Notes: generated by a model from the sequence alone, not told the origin. A stretch of DNA of 64,000 nt from Sipunculus nudus (GCA_026874595.1 CM049318.1:34307956-34371955); one strand, 5' to 3'. Counted from the stretch's first letter, positions 22,813 to 33,045 are shown. Program-made: numbers and translations.

Positions 22813-23785
22813 TAAATATGTGTCTGTGTTTGTGTATAATTGCTGTATTTCTAATAAACTGTGAACCGAACCGATGTATGAGTATATAAAAATATTTTAT
22901 ATATCATCTGATATATACGATTAATTAAGTTTGATCATGTTATAATTTTACACTTTTTACTTCAATCGTAATGTTTATATGGTATATATTGATCATAATA
23001 TATATCATGATTATATCGTATGTTAAAAACTACGTCATTCAGTACATTGTGCTATTTGTATTATCCATTTGAAATAAGTATAAAATCCATTTAAACTTCA
23101 CTTACTTGCTCGGCGATAATTGTTGCTGTGAATCAATGGTCAGTTGCAAGAGTACCCGCCTCGAAGTGCAGGTGTGATAAACCAAGAATCCTTGACCTAG
23201 TATACAAAGAGCTAACGCGCTGTGCCGTTTCCCTCTTCGTTCATTTTGTACTCGACTGTGATAGTTGGAAATACGTTTTGCATTTTCCAGGAGTATCCCA
23301 GTTTTTTTTAGAGTTTACTTTATAATTTGTTAGCAAGATGTTTATAGTTTTAATTTATAGTTTTAAGACAAAGTTGAATATATTTCGGGATCGAAAGTTT
23401 CGATTGTGACCTCTGTATAAATAGTTATGATTTATAGTTAGATTTCTTAATTGCAGTAATTTAGATTTCGTTTGAATTAAATGAACACATATGTAATTTC
23501 TATATTTATAATATATATAATAAAATATATTTAAAAAGATGTATAAAGTTTTTATTTGTTGATTTATTTCTGCTGTTTATTCCTGATGTTTGTTTTGTTT
23601 TGTTTGAAGGTGTTTGTGTAAATGTGTACTGAAATTTGAGATTGTGTTTGTGGAAATGTTTGTACTGAAATGTGTGCGCTTGAGTTCTTCCAATGATTAA
23701 ATTCACATTGAAGGTTTTATCAGTTAGGACTTAATATATAGCCGTGTATGTTGTAATTAGCTAGCCCAGAAAAACGGCGGCTAGT

Positions 23786-23975
23786 AATGAAGTAGCACAG
23801 CGGCCGAAATGGTGCCCCGCAGCCCAAGTCGCGGCCGATATGGTTGACTGACTAGAGCCAGGGCCCTGCAGTGGTTTCGTCGGGGTTGCGGCCGAAATGG
23901 TTGCCCGTTGTGCGCTGGCGGCCAATATAGTCGATTTGAGGCCGGCGGCCGATAACGTCGGCGGCAGAAATCGAC
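23786..23975 (-). repeat. GC-rich inverted repeat, right arm, and 'gcggccgaaatggt' cluster
   Basis: 23786-23849 is the inverted partner of 22327-22390. Beyond it, 'gcggcc(g/a)a(a/t)atggt' and 'cggcggc' motifs recur to 23975. The result is a CpG- and NotI-like-rich patch unlike the AT-rich surroundings. Confidence 0.6.
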
Positions 23976-24470
23976 CTATACCACTGACGCTTGTGGGGGA
24001 CCTATATTTGTTGCTTGGCCTATTTTCTTTTTGCACGGTTCGTTTGTTCAATAAGATTACCGACTTGTCGTTTTTGTGATGTAATATCCTGTATTTCTCC
24101 TTCATACCTAGGTTACATTGAGCCGAGGTACGTTACATCTCCGGATGTAATCCTTATTTTTTTCTCACTTGCTGGGCGGGCTAAATGAAGATGGCATTAT
24201 AACCTCGTTACTGGCTGCCGTGTGTGATTTGGAGGTTGGTAGGCTCTCATTTCAAATGAACGGCCAATCTTTCATTTTATAAATGTTCCTTTTTTCCTTT
24301 ACTGAGTAGAGTGTGCGATATTAGGCCTAAAATCTAAATTTGTTTTATAATCCAGTCGATCATACCACAATACATGTGATCATTTTTAAGCCTTATAGGC
24401 GAACATAACAAATATAGAACACCAAAACCATATATAAATTTTTAAGATTACAGTTTAAGTGAGGTTGCAT
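23976..24470. other. No gene recognised
   Basis: Mixed-composition DNA with only short open frames; nothing nameable on either strand. Confidence 0.4.
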
Positions 24471-24473
24471 CAA

Positions 24474-24483
24474 TATTTGTAAG
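24474..24483. repeat. Target-site duplication of the MITE, left
   Basis: 'tatttgtaag', repeated exactly at 24866-24875. Confidence 0.8.
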
Positions 24484-24865
24484 TAGTCTCTCCAACAGAC
24501 GCCAGGTGCCGCTACCGCTCTTGCACCAGTACGTCTGTTATTGGACGCCATTTTTCTTAGGAACGGAAGTGTTGTTTGGCATGCGCAAGGAATCCCCCTC
24601 CTATACCACCCTTGCAATAGACAAGCAAAAGTGGATTATTTTTGCCACACAACCAAACAATATTGTTTACTTGTCTATATTTGGGTCTGCTTGGTTTTTG
24701 CAAGGGCGACACCCATTCTTGTTTCACCTCCAGATGCTAGGGGGGTTTCCTTGCGCATGCCCAACGGCACTTCCGTTTTTCAAGATTCTTGAAAAAAATG
24801 GCGTCCAATAACAGACGTACTGGTGCAAGAGCGGTAGCGGCACCTGGCGTCTGTAGGAGAGACTA
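24484..24865. mobile_element. MITE with 72-bp near-perfect terminal inverted repeats
   Basis: A 382-bp element. The left arm TAGTCTCTCCAACAGACGCC... (24484-24555) pairs with the right arm over 72 bp with one mismatch. A weaker inverted match ('cggaagtg', 'ggcatgcgcaaggaa', 'ccccc') extends to ~24605. The exact 10-bp duplication 'tatttgtaag' flanks it. Long inverted ends and a 9-10-bp duplication fit Mutator-like non-autonomous elements; the superfamily is inference. No transposase is encoded. The high arm identity suggests a recent insertion or gene conversion between the arms. Confidence 0.85.
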
Positions 24866-24875
24866 TATTTGTAAG
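24866..24875. repeat. Target-site duplication of the MITE, right
   Basis: Exact copy of 24474-24483. Confidence 0.8.
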
Positions 24876-24879
24876 CAGT

Positions 24880-25290
24880 CATTGTGTTTCCTCGATACGA
24901 CGGTTCAGCGTGCAAAGCATATCGGTAAGGCCAAAAAAAAATAAGGTATGGTTCTCAGGCAATTTTTTTCAGAAATCGGTGCGGGCGGGCGGTATTTTAT
25001 TTTTGACCTCTTTTTGAACGCTCCGATAAAATGTCATATGATCAGTGAAAAATATGAAAATAACAATTTTTTTTTGCTAAACAGGCAAAGGCACTACATA
25101 AATTGTATTATTTATCTACTTGAAAGATAAAAATCAAAATAAAAATTTTTGATGCGGGGGTTAAAAATTGACGCGGGCGGTGCCTGAGAACCACACCTTT
25201 CATTTTTTTTTGGCCTAATGGTAACAATGTAGAGTACCGAAACATCGGTATATTGAAAAACCCTACAAAGTTCTCTATATACGAACCCCT
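24880..25290. other. No gene recognised; imperfect inverted repeat
   Basis: 'taaggtatggttctcaggcaa...ggtgcgggcggg' at 24940-24985 is the inverted relative of 'cgggcggtgcctgagaaccacacctttc' at 25174-25201. The two enclose ~190 bp, suggesting a second small inverted-repeat element directly beside the 382-bp MITE. Confidence 0.5.
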
Positions 25291-25294
25291 CTCC

Positions 25295-25360
25295 CACTTT
25301 CTGTTTTTCCCTTCACTTGTGAGCTCTCCAGCGCATGGAGAGCGCCAAAAAGTGTGAGAT
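25295..25360 (+). repeat. R1 copy C, left fragment at LINE copy 2
   Basis: 'ctttctgtttttccc', 'ctctccagcgcatggagag' and 'ccaaaaagtgtgagat' align with R1 copies A and B directly before the insertion point. The hairpin stem ctctcca/tggagag is perfect here. No R1 sequence is obvious further left, so the copy is truncated. Confidence 0.6.
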
Positions 25361-25570
25361 TTTTTTTTTTTTTTATATTGTTTATTAAAATCAGGATATA
25401 TATATAAATACACAATTATAAAGTCTGTTAGCAATCCATATTAACCTTCATATACGAAATTTCACATGCAAGTATACAAACAAATACTAAATTTAAACCA
25501 CACCTTCAACAATATATCAACCAACATTCAACAGTAACTCCCCCCCCCCCCCCCGCCAATTAAAAAAAGG

Positions 25571-28500
25571 TCAAATATTAACACAGAACTCATAATCATC
25601 ATCTACTGAACACAGTGCATTCTTATAACACCACAAATCCAGAAAAGCTCTTTTCTGTCCAAGTTCTATAAATTTTAAGTGCTCTTCTTTTAACCTACTG
25701 GTGATTAACGTTTTAAACCAAATAACATTATTCACATCATTATTGTACAGTCTCATATTTCTACATTTCCACAGTATGTATTTACCCGAAACAAGAAGGA
25801 AATCTAAAAGCTTAATGCATACCTCTGAAAAATCTCCCTGTCTATGGTTAAATCCAAAACATATAGTAAATAGATTTAAAGTAACAGTTTCCTCAGCAAC
25901 TCTGTTAAATATGTAATTAATCTCTTTCCAAAATCTTAAAGCTACTGAACAGTCATAAAATATGTGCAAATTTGTTTCTCGTCTTAAACATACATCACAT
26001 AAATCATCCGATAATATTTTACATTTCTTTAAAAAATCCTTTGTTGGCAGAGCAAAATGTAACGACTTCCAGTTAATATCCAAGTGTAATCTGTCACTAA
26101 GTTTAAAATAACATCTGCTAAAGACATGTTTTGTTTCCAAATCGTTATTAAAAATGTTCCGCCATTTCACCATACAAGCTGGAGAATTCTTCATGAGCAA
26201 CATGCCATACAACAATTTAACAGAAAAATTTGAAATAGATATTTCATTTTTCCCCTGATTAATCACGAAATCAGACGTATAATCTGAGTCCCTTCCGCAC
26301 CTTAAAATATTAACCCAATCTGAATCAATACAATTTATTAATTCCTCGTACATCTTTTCGATTTTACCATCCGGTTTAATTTTATACCGTGCGGATACCT
26401 CATCGAACCTGTGGAAATATCCGATACGTCTATTCCAAATGTGTTTTATTTTACAACATCCATTTTCAATAAATTCTTTAAGGAAGAACTTTTCACCAGA
26501 ATCATTAATAATCTCATCATTCAGGAACAGTATTTGATCAAAAATTGCAGTTTTGTTCATAGGTTGGATCTTATACGTAACTTTCAATTTATACCAAGCG
26601 TCCAACATTTCCCGATACACAACTGGTTGATCTCGACAATTCTTATAAGTAACATTATAGCTACATCTTAATATGTTTTTACCAAATGAGGTGCCTCTGT
26701 GCAAACCAATAAAATACTCCGCTAAAATGCGACATTTGTGATCCATGTTTAATACTTTGGATATCCATGTGATTCTCTGTGCAATAATCTTATTTTTAAT
26801 GGACACCAGATTTTGTCCACCATTATTCCTAGGTAGCATGATGATATCTTTGGCCACCAGGTGTCTCTTATAGCTCCAGAAAAAGTCAATAAGAAGCTTT
26901 TCTATCTTATCAGACACCCATGATGGCATATGAATAATATTAGAAAAGTACCATATTCCACTACTAGCAATTGAATTAATAATAACCATCCTACCTGTAA
27001 AAGACAAATTCCGGTGAGACCACATAGCCAAAACATTTTGCAACTTCTTAATTTTAACCTCCCAATTTTCATTACACACATCAGTATTTCCAAAATAAAA
27101 CCCTAATACTTTTACTTGATAAGATGTCCACTTAATATTACCTGGTGTTTCGTTCTTACCAACGTTACAACCTAGCCACAAACCTTCTGTTTTTTCCTTA
27201 TTGATCTTTGCCCCAGAAGCTCGCTGAAAAATATTTAAAAGAGTTAGACAAGCAGTTATCGATTCAGTATCTGAAACAAAAATAGAAGTATCATCTGCAT
27301 ACTGTACGACTTTTAACTCTGTGTCGTCTGGTAACTTTATACCTTTAATATTATCATCACATCGAATGGCATTTGCCATTATCTCTGCAACTATAATATA
27401 CAAAAGAGGACTTAAAGGACACCCTTGTCTAGTGCCTCTTGAAAGAGTGAAAAAGGACGACAGGAAACCATTTATCTTAACACAGCTCTGCACATCTGTG
27501 TAACACAATTGTATCCAATTAATAAACCCTGGCCCAAATCCGAAGATTTTTAGACATTTAACCATAAATCTCCAATCAATTCTATCGAAAGCTTTTTCCT
27601 GGTCTAAACATAACATAGCACCAGGTATTTGTTTAAAGTTGACATAATCTATCACATCTCTTATTAAGGAAACAGACTGCATTATGGAACGACCTTTAAT
27701 AGAGCAAGTCTGGTCATTTGCAATTATTTCATGCAACACTTTTAACAACCGATTACTCAAACATTTAGTCAAGATCTTATAATCTACGTTAAGTAAAGAA
27801 ATCGGACGCCAATTTTTTAACAGTTCACGATCACCTTTTTTAAATAACAATGATATTACACCCCGCCTCTGTGATGTAGAGAGATTTCCAATTTTATACG
27901 CCGTATTCACCACTTTAATGAAATAATTTCCTAAAATGTCCCAAAAATGTAAATAAAATTCCGCTGTCAATCCATCAAGCCCTGGACTTTTTTCCTTTTT
28001 AAAACTCTTTAAGGCTACTGTGGCTTCCTGTAAAGAAATTTCACCTTCACATTGTTGCATGTTTTCAATTGAAAGTTTCTTAGAGACCTTGGCCAACAGT
28101 AAATCTTGGGCCCTGGAGTCAGTTTGTTCCGCAGAATAAAGACATGAATAAAAAGATTTCCCCACTTCGAGCATGTCCTTTATGTCACAATGAACAATGC
28201 CCTTTTCATCCTTTAAAGTCTGCATGGTTCGGCGAGCACCTCTTTGTTTTTCGAGCCCAACAAAGAATTTTGTCAGGCGTTCACCTTGCTCCCTAAACTG
28301 GACTTTACACCTAATGGCCGTAGCATTTGTTTCTTTCTCATTGAAATCCCTCAGTTTCTGTTCTATTTTTAAAAGTTGTTCTAAATTGACACACAAACCT
28401 TGCTCGCGCTCTGAAAGCAAGGAATTGTATTCTCTTTCCAAGCGGAATTTTAACCTTCTTTTAGCCTTGACCTTATCTTTACAATAGCTTCTGGTAAGCT

Positions 28501-29416
28501 CTTTGAGTTTTTGTTTCCCCAGATCCCACCAGAACAAAATATTATTGTACTTTTCCTTACTAGTTTGCCAACGCTTCCAAAAATCTGTCACTATTTCATT
28601 GTATAAAGGATCTTTTAAAACTGAACTATTGAAATGCCCGTAGCCTGGCCCCCGAGGTTTACAGTTAAAATCGATGTTCGCTGTGACACATTCATGGGCA
28701 GACAAAATATTCCTTAAAATAGCACAATGTTTAATGAAAAGTACACGTCCAGTATAAATTCTGTCAATCCTAGTATGTACTTCATACCTTTTCCAGTGAT
28801 GGCTAAAAGCTTTTGTTTCAGGGTTTAAAACTCTGAAAGAATCTGTTAGCATGTATTTCCGTTTAAGATTATTAATTTCTTCTCTACCAACAAGACAACC
28901 TTTATGTGATATATTACCTCCTTGTTTATCGAGATTGATATTTTCTATGCAATTAAAATCCCCCGCTAATATTACCGGACACTTCACTGGATCTGTTGAT
29001 AGAATAAAATTATTTAAGTTTGAGAGAAAGGTACGTCTGTCGCTTGAACCATTAGGACAGTATACATTAATTAAATTACATTGAGTTTGACCAAAATCAA
29101 GAATAATACTCACAATGCGGCCTTCGGTGTCTGTTTTCTGCTCTAGGACTTGCCCGTCACAAGCGGTGGATACCCATATTACAGTTCCACAGTGACGATT
29201 AGCACAACCACTGGAAAAAACATTACCTTGCCAGGACTTAAAGATTTGAGAACTCTCATAGGACGATAAAAAGGTTTCCTGTAAACAAAGAATATCAATT
29301 TTATGTTTCAAAACGTAGTTTCTTAATGACAGTTGTTTTTGTGTAACACAAAGTCCTCTGATGTTAAGACTAGCTACAATGAAAGTTAATAAACAGTATA
29401 TAAAAGGTAAATTCAT
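25571..29416 (-). CDS. LINE ORF2 (copy 2), endonuclease catalytic Asp lost
   Basis: 1281 residues, open throughout, with an intact RT (D605, YADD 706-709). Differences from copy 1 include D240A in the SDH motif, W260G, A329E, and Asn-to-Tyr, Thr-to-Ile and Val-to-Leu changes further on. In AP-type endonucleases the Asp of S-D-H orients the catalytic His, so D240A should abolish nicking. The RT could still act at existing breaks. The start is by analogy to copy 1. Confidence 0.9.
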   Translation of the reverse strand: MNLPFIYCLLTFIVASLNIRGLCVTQKQLSLRNYVLKHKIDILCLQETFLSSYESSQIFKSWQGNVFSSGCANRHCGTVIWVSTACDGQVLEQKTDTEGRIVSIILDFGQTQCNLINVYCPNGSSDRRTFLSNLNNFILSTDPVKCPVILAGDFNCIENINLDKQGGNISHKGCLVGREEINNLKRKYMLTDSFRVLNPETKAFSHHWKRYEVHTRIDRIYTGRVLFIKHCAILRNILSAHECVTANIDFNCKPRGPGYGHFNSSVLKDPLYNEIVTDFWKRWQTSKEKYNNILFWWDLGKQKLKELTRSYCKDKVKAKRRLKFRLEREYNSLLSEREQGLCVNLEQLLKIEQKLRDFNEKETNATAIRCKVQFREQGERLTKFFVGLEKQRGARRTMQTLKDEKGIVHCDIKDMLEVGKSFYSCLYSAEQTDSRAQDLLLAKVSKKLSIENMQQCEGEISLQEATVALKSFKKEKSPGLDGLTAEFYLHFWDILGNYFIKVVNTAYKIGNLSTSQRRGVISLLFKKGDRELLKNWRPISLLNVDYKILTKCLSNRLLKVLHEIIANDQTCSIKGRSIMQSVSLIRDVIDYVNFKQIPGAMLCLDQEKAFDRIDWRFMVKCLKIFGFGPGFINWIQLCYTDVQSCVKINGFLSSFFTLSRGTRQGCPLSPLLYIIVAEIMANAIRCDDNIKGIKLPDDTELKVVQYADDTSIFVSDTESITACLTLLNIFQRASGAKINKEKTEGLWLGCNVGKNETPGNIKWTSYQVKVLGFYFGNTDVCNENWEVKIKKLQNVLAMWSHRNLSFTGRMVIINSIASSGIWYFSNIIHMPSWVSDKIEKLLIDFFWSYKRHLVAKDIIMLPRNNGGQNLVSIKNKIIAQRITWISKVLNMDHKCRILAEYFIGLHRGTSFGKNILRCSYNVTYKNCRDQPVVYREMLDAWYKLKVTYKIQPMNKTAIFDQILFLNDEIINDSGEKFFLKEFIENGCCKIKHIWNRRIGYFHRFDEVSARYKIKPDGKIEKMYEELINCIDSDWVNILRCGRDSDYTSDFVINQGKNEISISNFSVKLLYGMLLMKNSPACMVKWRNIFNNDLETKHVFSRCYFKLSDRLHLDINWKSLHFALPTKDFLKKCKILSDDLCDVCLRRETNLHIFYDCSVALRFWKEINYIFNRVAEETVTLNLFTICFGFNHRQGDFSEVCIKLLDFLLVSGKYILWKCRNMRLYNNDVNNVIWFKTLITSRLKEEHLKFIELGQKRAFLDLWCYKNALCSVDDDYEFCVNI

Positions 29417-29429
29417 GAAAGTTCATAAT

Positions 29430-30386
29430 TTAGGATAGAAAGTCCTGATCCTCAGAGGTCGGCTGGTCTGAGACTCTGGTAGAACTTGGGGTCTGAAGAT
29501 CCGTGTTCCGGTCTCGGTCTTGTGGGTGTCGGCGAGGGTCTCCTGGTAGTTGGCTGGACGGCGATTCTGGTAATTTCCTCTTTCTACGTGAATTATGGGC
29601 GACATCTACGGGTGTATCAACAATCTGCAGGGGCGGGAAGGGATCGTCGTCGTCGAAGTCAGATAACGCAGCTGCTTGTCCTCTCGGGGGGCTTTCTGGC
29701 AGTTCAGGTTCTACATCTTTTACGGCCTCTGTGCTTTCAGTAGTCGGAAGGGTTACCATCAATCCAGGTTCGTCGGCTTTAGTTGGTCTTTCTCTTTCTC
29801 TATCGGGACAGTCTCTAGCCACATGGCCCTCCACTTTTCAGCGCCAGCATAGCCTGGTCTTCCCCTTGTAACGAATGTAAGCAACATGACGTTCATTACC
29901 CAGGAAGAATTCCATTCTATCGGGGACTTCTCTCTCAATAAACATCAAAATCTCTCTGTCCAAAGTCGGCAGCTCGGTCTCTGGCCAAAACTTGTGGCGG
30001 CACCCCTTCACGACTCTGCCGTATCTCTTCATTTCTGCCGTTATCAACTCGTGAGGGAAATTCAGCGGGAGACCCCGCAGTGACACCCATAACGGCTTAC
30101 TCAGTTCAGCCGCCTGAGTGTCTAAAGTCCTCCCCAAACACTGCACACCATTGACTAATACTTCTTCAGCAAGTTCTGGAGTTCCAAAAATCAGCTGCAT
30201 TGTGGTACCACTGATTGTATGAACAGCGCACAGCCCCGTCTTGTATTTCTTGACCAGTTCAATGACAGCTCTATTCAGCTCATCGGGTTGGAATTCGTGT
30301 CGGCAGACTAGTGATCGAGCAGCGTGGTGTAGACCGGTTTTACGCATCTGACGGGGAGGCCCATCCTCCCATGGGTTGGTGGTCAT
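29430..30386 (-). pseudogene. LINE ORF1 (copy 2), broken in the zinc knuckle
   Basis: Same 318-codon frame as copy 1, but Cys183 (the second Cys of the CCHC knuckle) is replaced by TGA (plus 29835-29837). This leaves a 182-residue product lacking the knuckle and tail, and an open remainder of 134 codons (29430-29834). A Ser-Ala to Ser-Thr change lies in the tail. Readthrough or re-initiation could express the tail but not a complete knuckle. Confidence 0.9.
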
Positions 30387-30470
30387 TCTGTTGGAGTTCA
30401 ATCAATCAGTGTAGTTGAGTAGTGGGAAATCGATATGTTTAAAAAAACATATAGCAATGGCCCTTCGTCC

Positions 30471-30850
30471 TTCACATCTCACCGTTTTTGATGGATAAAC
30501 AGATACGTGAGAATGAGTCTCCCTATAATGCTTTCTATATTTTAAAGGTATTATTAAGGATTACATAATTACACAAAACTTAGTTTTTACACCTAATAAT
30601 TATAAATATTTTCATTTATTTAAGTGGGTGTAATAAATAATTATTTTTTATGTTTTACATTTTTGTTTTTGTTGAAGACAAAAGAAATAATTGCTTCTTT
30701 TTAAACGGATTGCTAGTAAATATTTGTTACCGGTAGCGGATAATAGGTGGCGCTACATGCAACGGGACGCTAACAGATCATATATCTTATGGGAGATTCC
30801 CATACTCATCACGCAGCCATCTCTATCCATTCCTGGCAATAGTGTTGTAT
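30471..30850 (+). repeat. R1 copy C, right part
   Basis: Directly follows the LINE 5' end: 'tcacatctcaccg', 'ctttctatattttaaaggta', 'gttgaagacaaaagaa', 'atttgttaccggtagcgg' and 'aataggtggcgctacatg' match copy B. The match fades after ~30840. Confidence 0.7.
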
Positions 30851-30859
30851 ATTTAGACA

Positions 30860-31285
30860 TCTCTGTAGGCCTGTACTTGTGGCCAGTCTCAGATATTACA
30901 TAAAATGGCTAAGGGTATAGAGCACCAGGAGTATTACCTGCATACCGGTATGTGATCTTCTAATAGTAAATGCATAGTTTGCATCTGGCTCTGTCGACAG
31001 CTGGATATAGCTTTAATATATAACTCACAAAGACTGAGGTGTGCTCATCATGGATGGGTCAAAGACCACTGGCTAGTTTAGATGAATGCATTGGCAAACC
31101 AGAGTGAGATAAAGAGCATGATGTTCATTTGAGACCATGACTTAGAGTTTACTCCCTCTGCAGTTCCATAGCCTTCCCCTTTTCAATTATTTAGCTGATC
31201 TTCACTGAACAGGATTAATATCTTTGACTAATACAAGGTGGGAACTGTGATGAGCAAATACTGTCCCCCATCTAGTGCAGCTGGT
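30860..31285. other. No gene recognised
   Basis: Mixed sequence between R1 copy C and the long inverted-repeat element; only short open frames. Confidence 0.4.
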
Positions 31286-31304
31286 GACCAGTAGTGTAAC
31301 ATAC

Positions 31305-31495
31305 TGGTCAATAAGGGTCTAAAACACTACTAGTCTGGTTGGCAGTGTTGTCTGGTTGGCACTACTGCCAACCAGACCACTTTATGTGATGTATAGCTTT
31401 TAGTATACTAGTCACCCTCTATGCATCAGTGCACAGCCAGCCACATTATACCATCTAATTAGATGAATAGCTATAAAAACAAATGGGGGCATGAT
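31305..31495 (+). repeat. Inverted repeat, left arm
   Basis: Pairs with 34525-34712. It contains an internal hairpin at ~31333-31378 and 'accagta...tactggt' at its outer edge. Confidence 0.8.
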
Positions 31496-32274
31496 AAATC
31501 TTTGTACCACTACCATATAGTATAATATAGTAGTGTTGTAATTAATCATATATAGCAAGATGTATCTTTTTCCATCTGAATACAGTGTTTATACCAATAA
31601 TCCAAAGTCGATAAAATTTACTATAATAAAATTGTATAAATGGTTACTTAATTAGTAAAATAATAGATATTTATGATGTAGAATAATAACTGTAATGATG
31701 GTGTATATTTTCCATAGCAAATTAACTTTACACACGTGTGTGGTTAATTCCAAGTGATCTTATTTGATCTTATGTTATTATTTTTTATGTAACAGTAACA
31801 ATTAGTAACCATTGGTGAGTTGGTTGTCAGAGTGGGAGTATGTTGTGACAGTACGTAGGCATACACCTACAAAACCAATAAATAGAATAACGATAACCAG
31901 CTTGACAAATATCTTATTATATTTTTTTTAAATAAATTTAGGAAATATCAAAATAAATCATGACTATAAATCTAATTTATGTAAAATCACAAATTAAGTG
32001 TCACATTTTTCATTTTATTTAATTACTGTTGTGTGGAAGATTAAATACATTTTAAATGGTGTTTTCCAATATATATATGCATATTACTGTTGCAATATAT
32101 AATATTAGTGTTGATAATAAGAATTTTGGAAACGGAATATCGAATATTTGTGATATATACAAATCGATAAATACTAAGTGTCCTGTGAGAGTAAACTTGG
32201 TAAAATGAACCAACCTAGAATCTAGGGGGGCTTATATAGGTGATTATAAGGTTGTTTTTTCTACATCAAAGGAT

Positions 32275-32440
32275 ATAATAATGAATGAATATCTTTAATG
32301 TACTGCAACCACAACCTTTCACGTACTGTCATAACACATTCCCACTCAGACAAGTCACCAAAGGTTAATTTGTCTTACATCACAAGAAACTCATTAAAGC
32401 TTCTGATGAGATCAAAGGGAATTAGCCTCACAGAGTGATC
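32275..32440 (+). repeat. Subterminal repeat, copy 1
   Basis: 'ctttaatgtactg', 'gtactgt', 'aaaggtta', 'cttacatcac', 'actcattaaag' and 'caaaggga' recur in the same order at 34155-34320. A reverse-complement relative lies at ~31770-31870. These are probably internal repeats of the element. Confidence 0.55.
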
Positions 32441-32639
32441 ATTCAGGTTTGATGGAATTTAAATGTCTACTTTTTATACCATCACTACAATTATTATTCT
32501 ACTTGATAAATTGTGGCAATATTAATAATATGGTAAATCACATCTTATTAGGTTACTGTTGGGAATATTTGTCACTGTTTAGATCTATTGTACAAAGTCT
32601 TATATCACACACTTTAAAAAAAAAATTGGCGGCCTCTTT

Positions 32640-33045
32640 CAATGTTTAAGACAGATTATGAAATAACTGCAAAACTCTTGTCAAATAGATTCAAAACAAT
32701 ATTATCTCGTATTGTTAATATGGACCAAACAGGATTCATTATAAAAACAGATACATCGGGGAAAATATTATGAAAATTACATATATATTTGCATATGTCA
32801 GAAAACATAAAATAAATAATTTCTTTATATCAATCGATTTTGAAAAAGCTTTTGATTTTTTCAGAACGATCCCAGATTCAGAATACTTTAAGTCTCTACA
32901 AATTTGGAGAATTTAAAAAAAGATGGCTTAATATTCTTCACACTTACATCAGCAATTGTGTCATGAATAGAAGTTGGCCTACTGAGTATTTCACAATTTC
33001 TCAAGGAATATTTATTCATTTTAGCATCTGAAATATTAGCTTGTA
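32640..33045 (+). pseudogene. Decayed reverse-transcriptase fragment (L1/Tx1-like LINE)
   Basis: Three frames give consecutive RT blocks: TDYEITAKLLSNRFKTILS, DQTGFI, then (shifted) NRYIGEN, ISIDFEKAFD with the first catalytic Asp, then (shifted) FKKRWLNILHTYIS and ISQG. This is the conserved core from motif 0 to motif 2b/3 of an L1-type RT, with at least two frameshifts and stops. The YxDD region is missing. It is too diverged to come from the 5.1-kb LINE family of this window. Confidence 0.75.

Larger units (their letters stand above)
25361..30470 (-). mobile_element. Full-length LINE, copy 2 (defective)
   Basis: Nearly identical to copy 1 (six amino-acid differences in 1281 ORF2 residues). 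It has the same 5' terminus GGACGAAGGG(C) and a ~15-nt poly-A tail. Both proteins carry damaging changes (see ORF entries). It is inserted at the homologous position of an R1 repeat but shows no target duplication: 'gtgtgagat' on the 3' side is not repeated after the 5' end, where 'ttcacatctcaccg' follows at once. The flanks differ clearly from those of copy 1, so this is an independent insertion. Confidence 0.92.

Noticed and set aside
6594-30470. The two LINEs as one large segmental duplication
   Set aside because: The LINE bodies are almost identical, but the adjoining R1 sequence is clearly diverged and unrelated DNA lies further out. Duplication signatures also differ (10 bp versus none).
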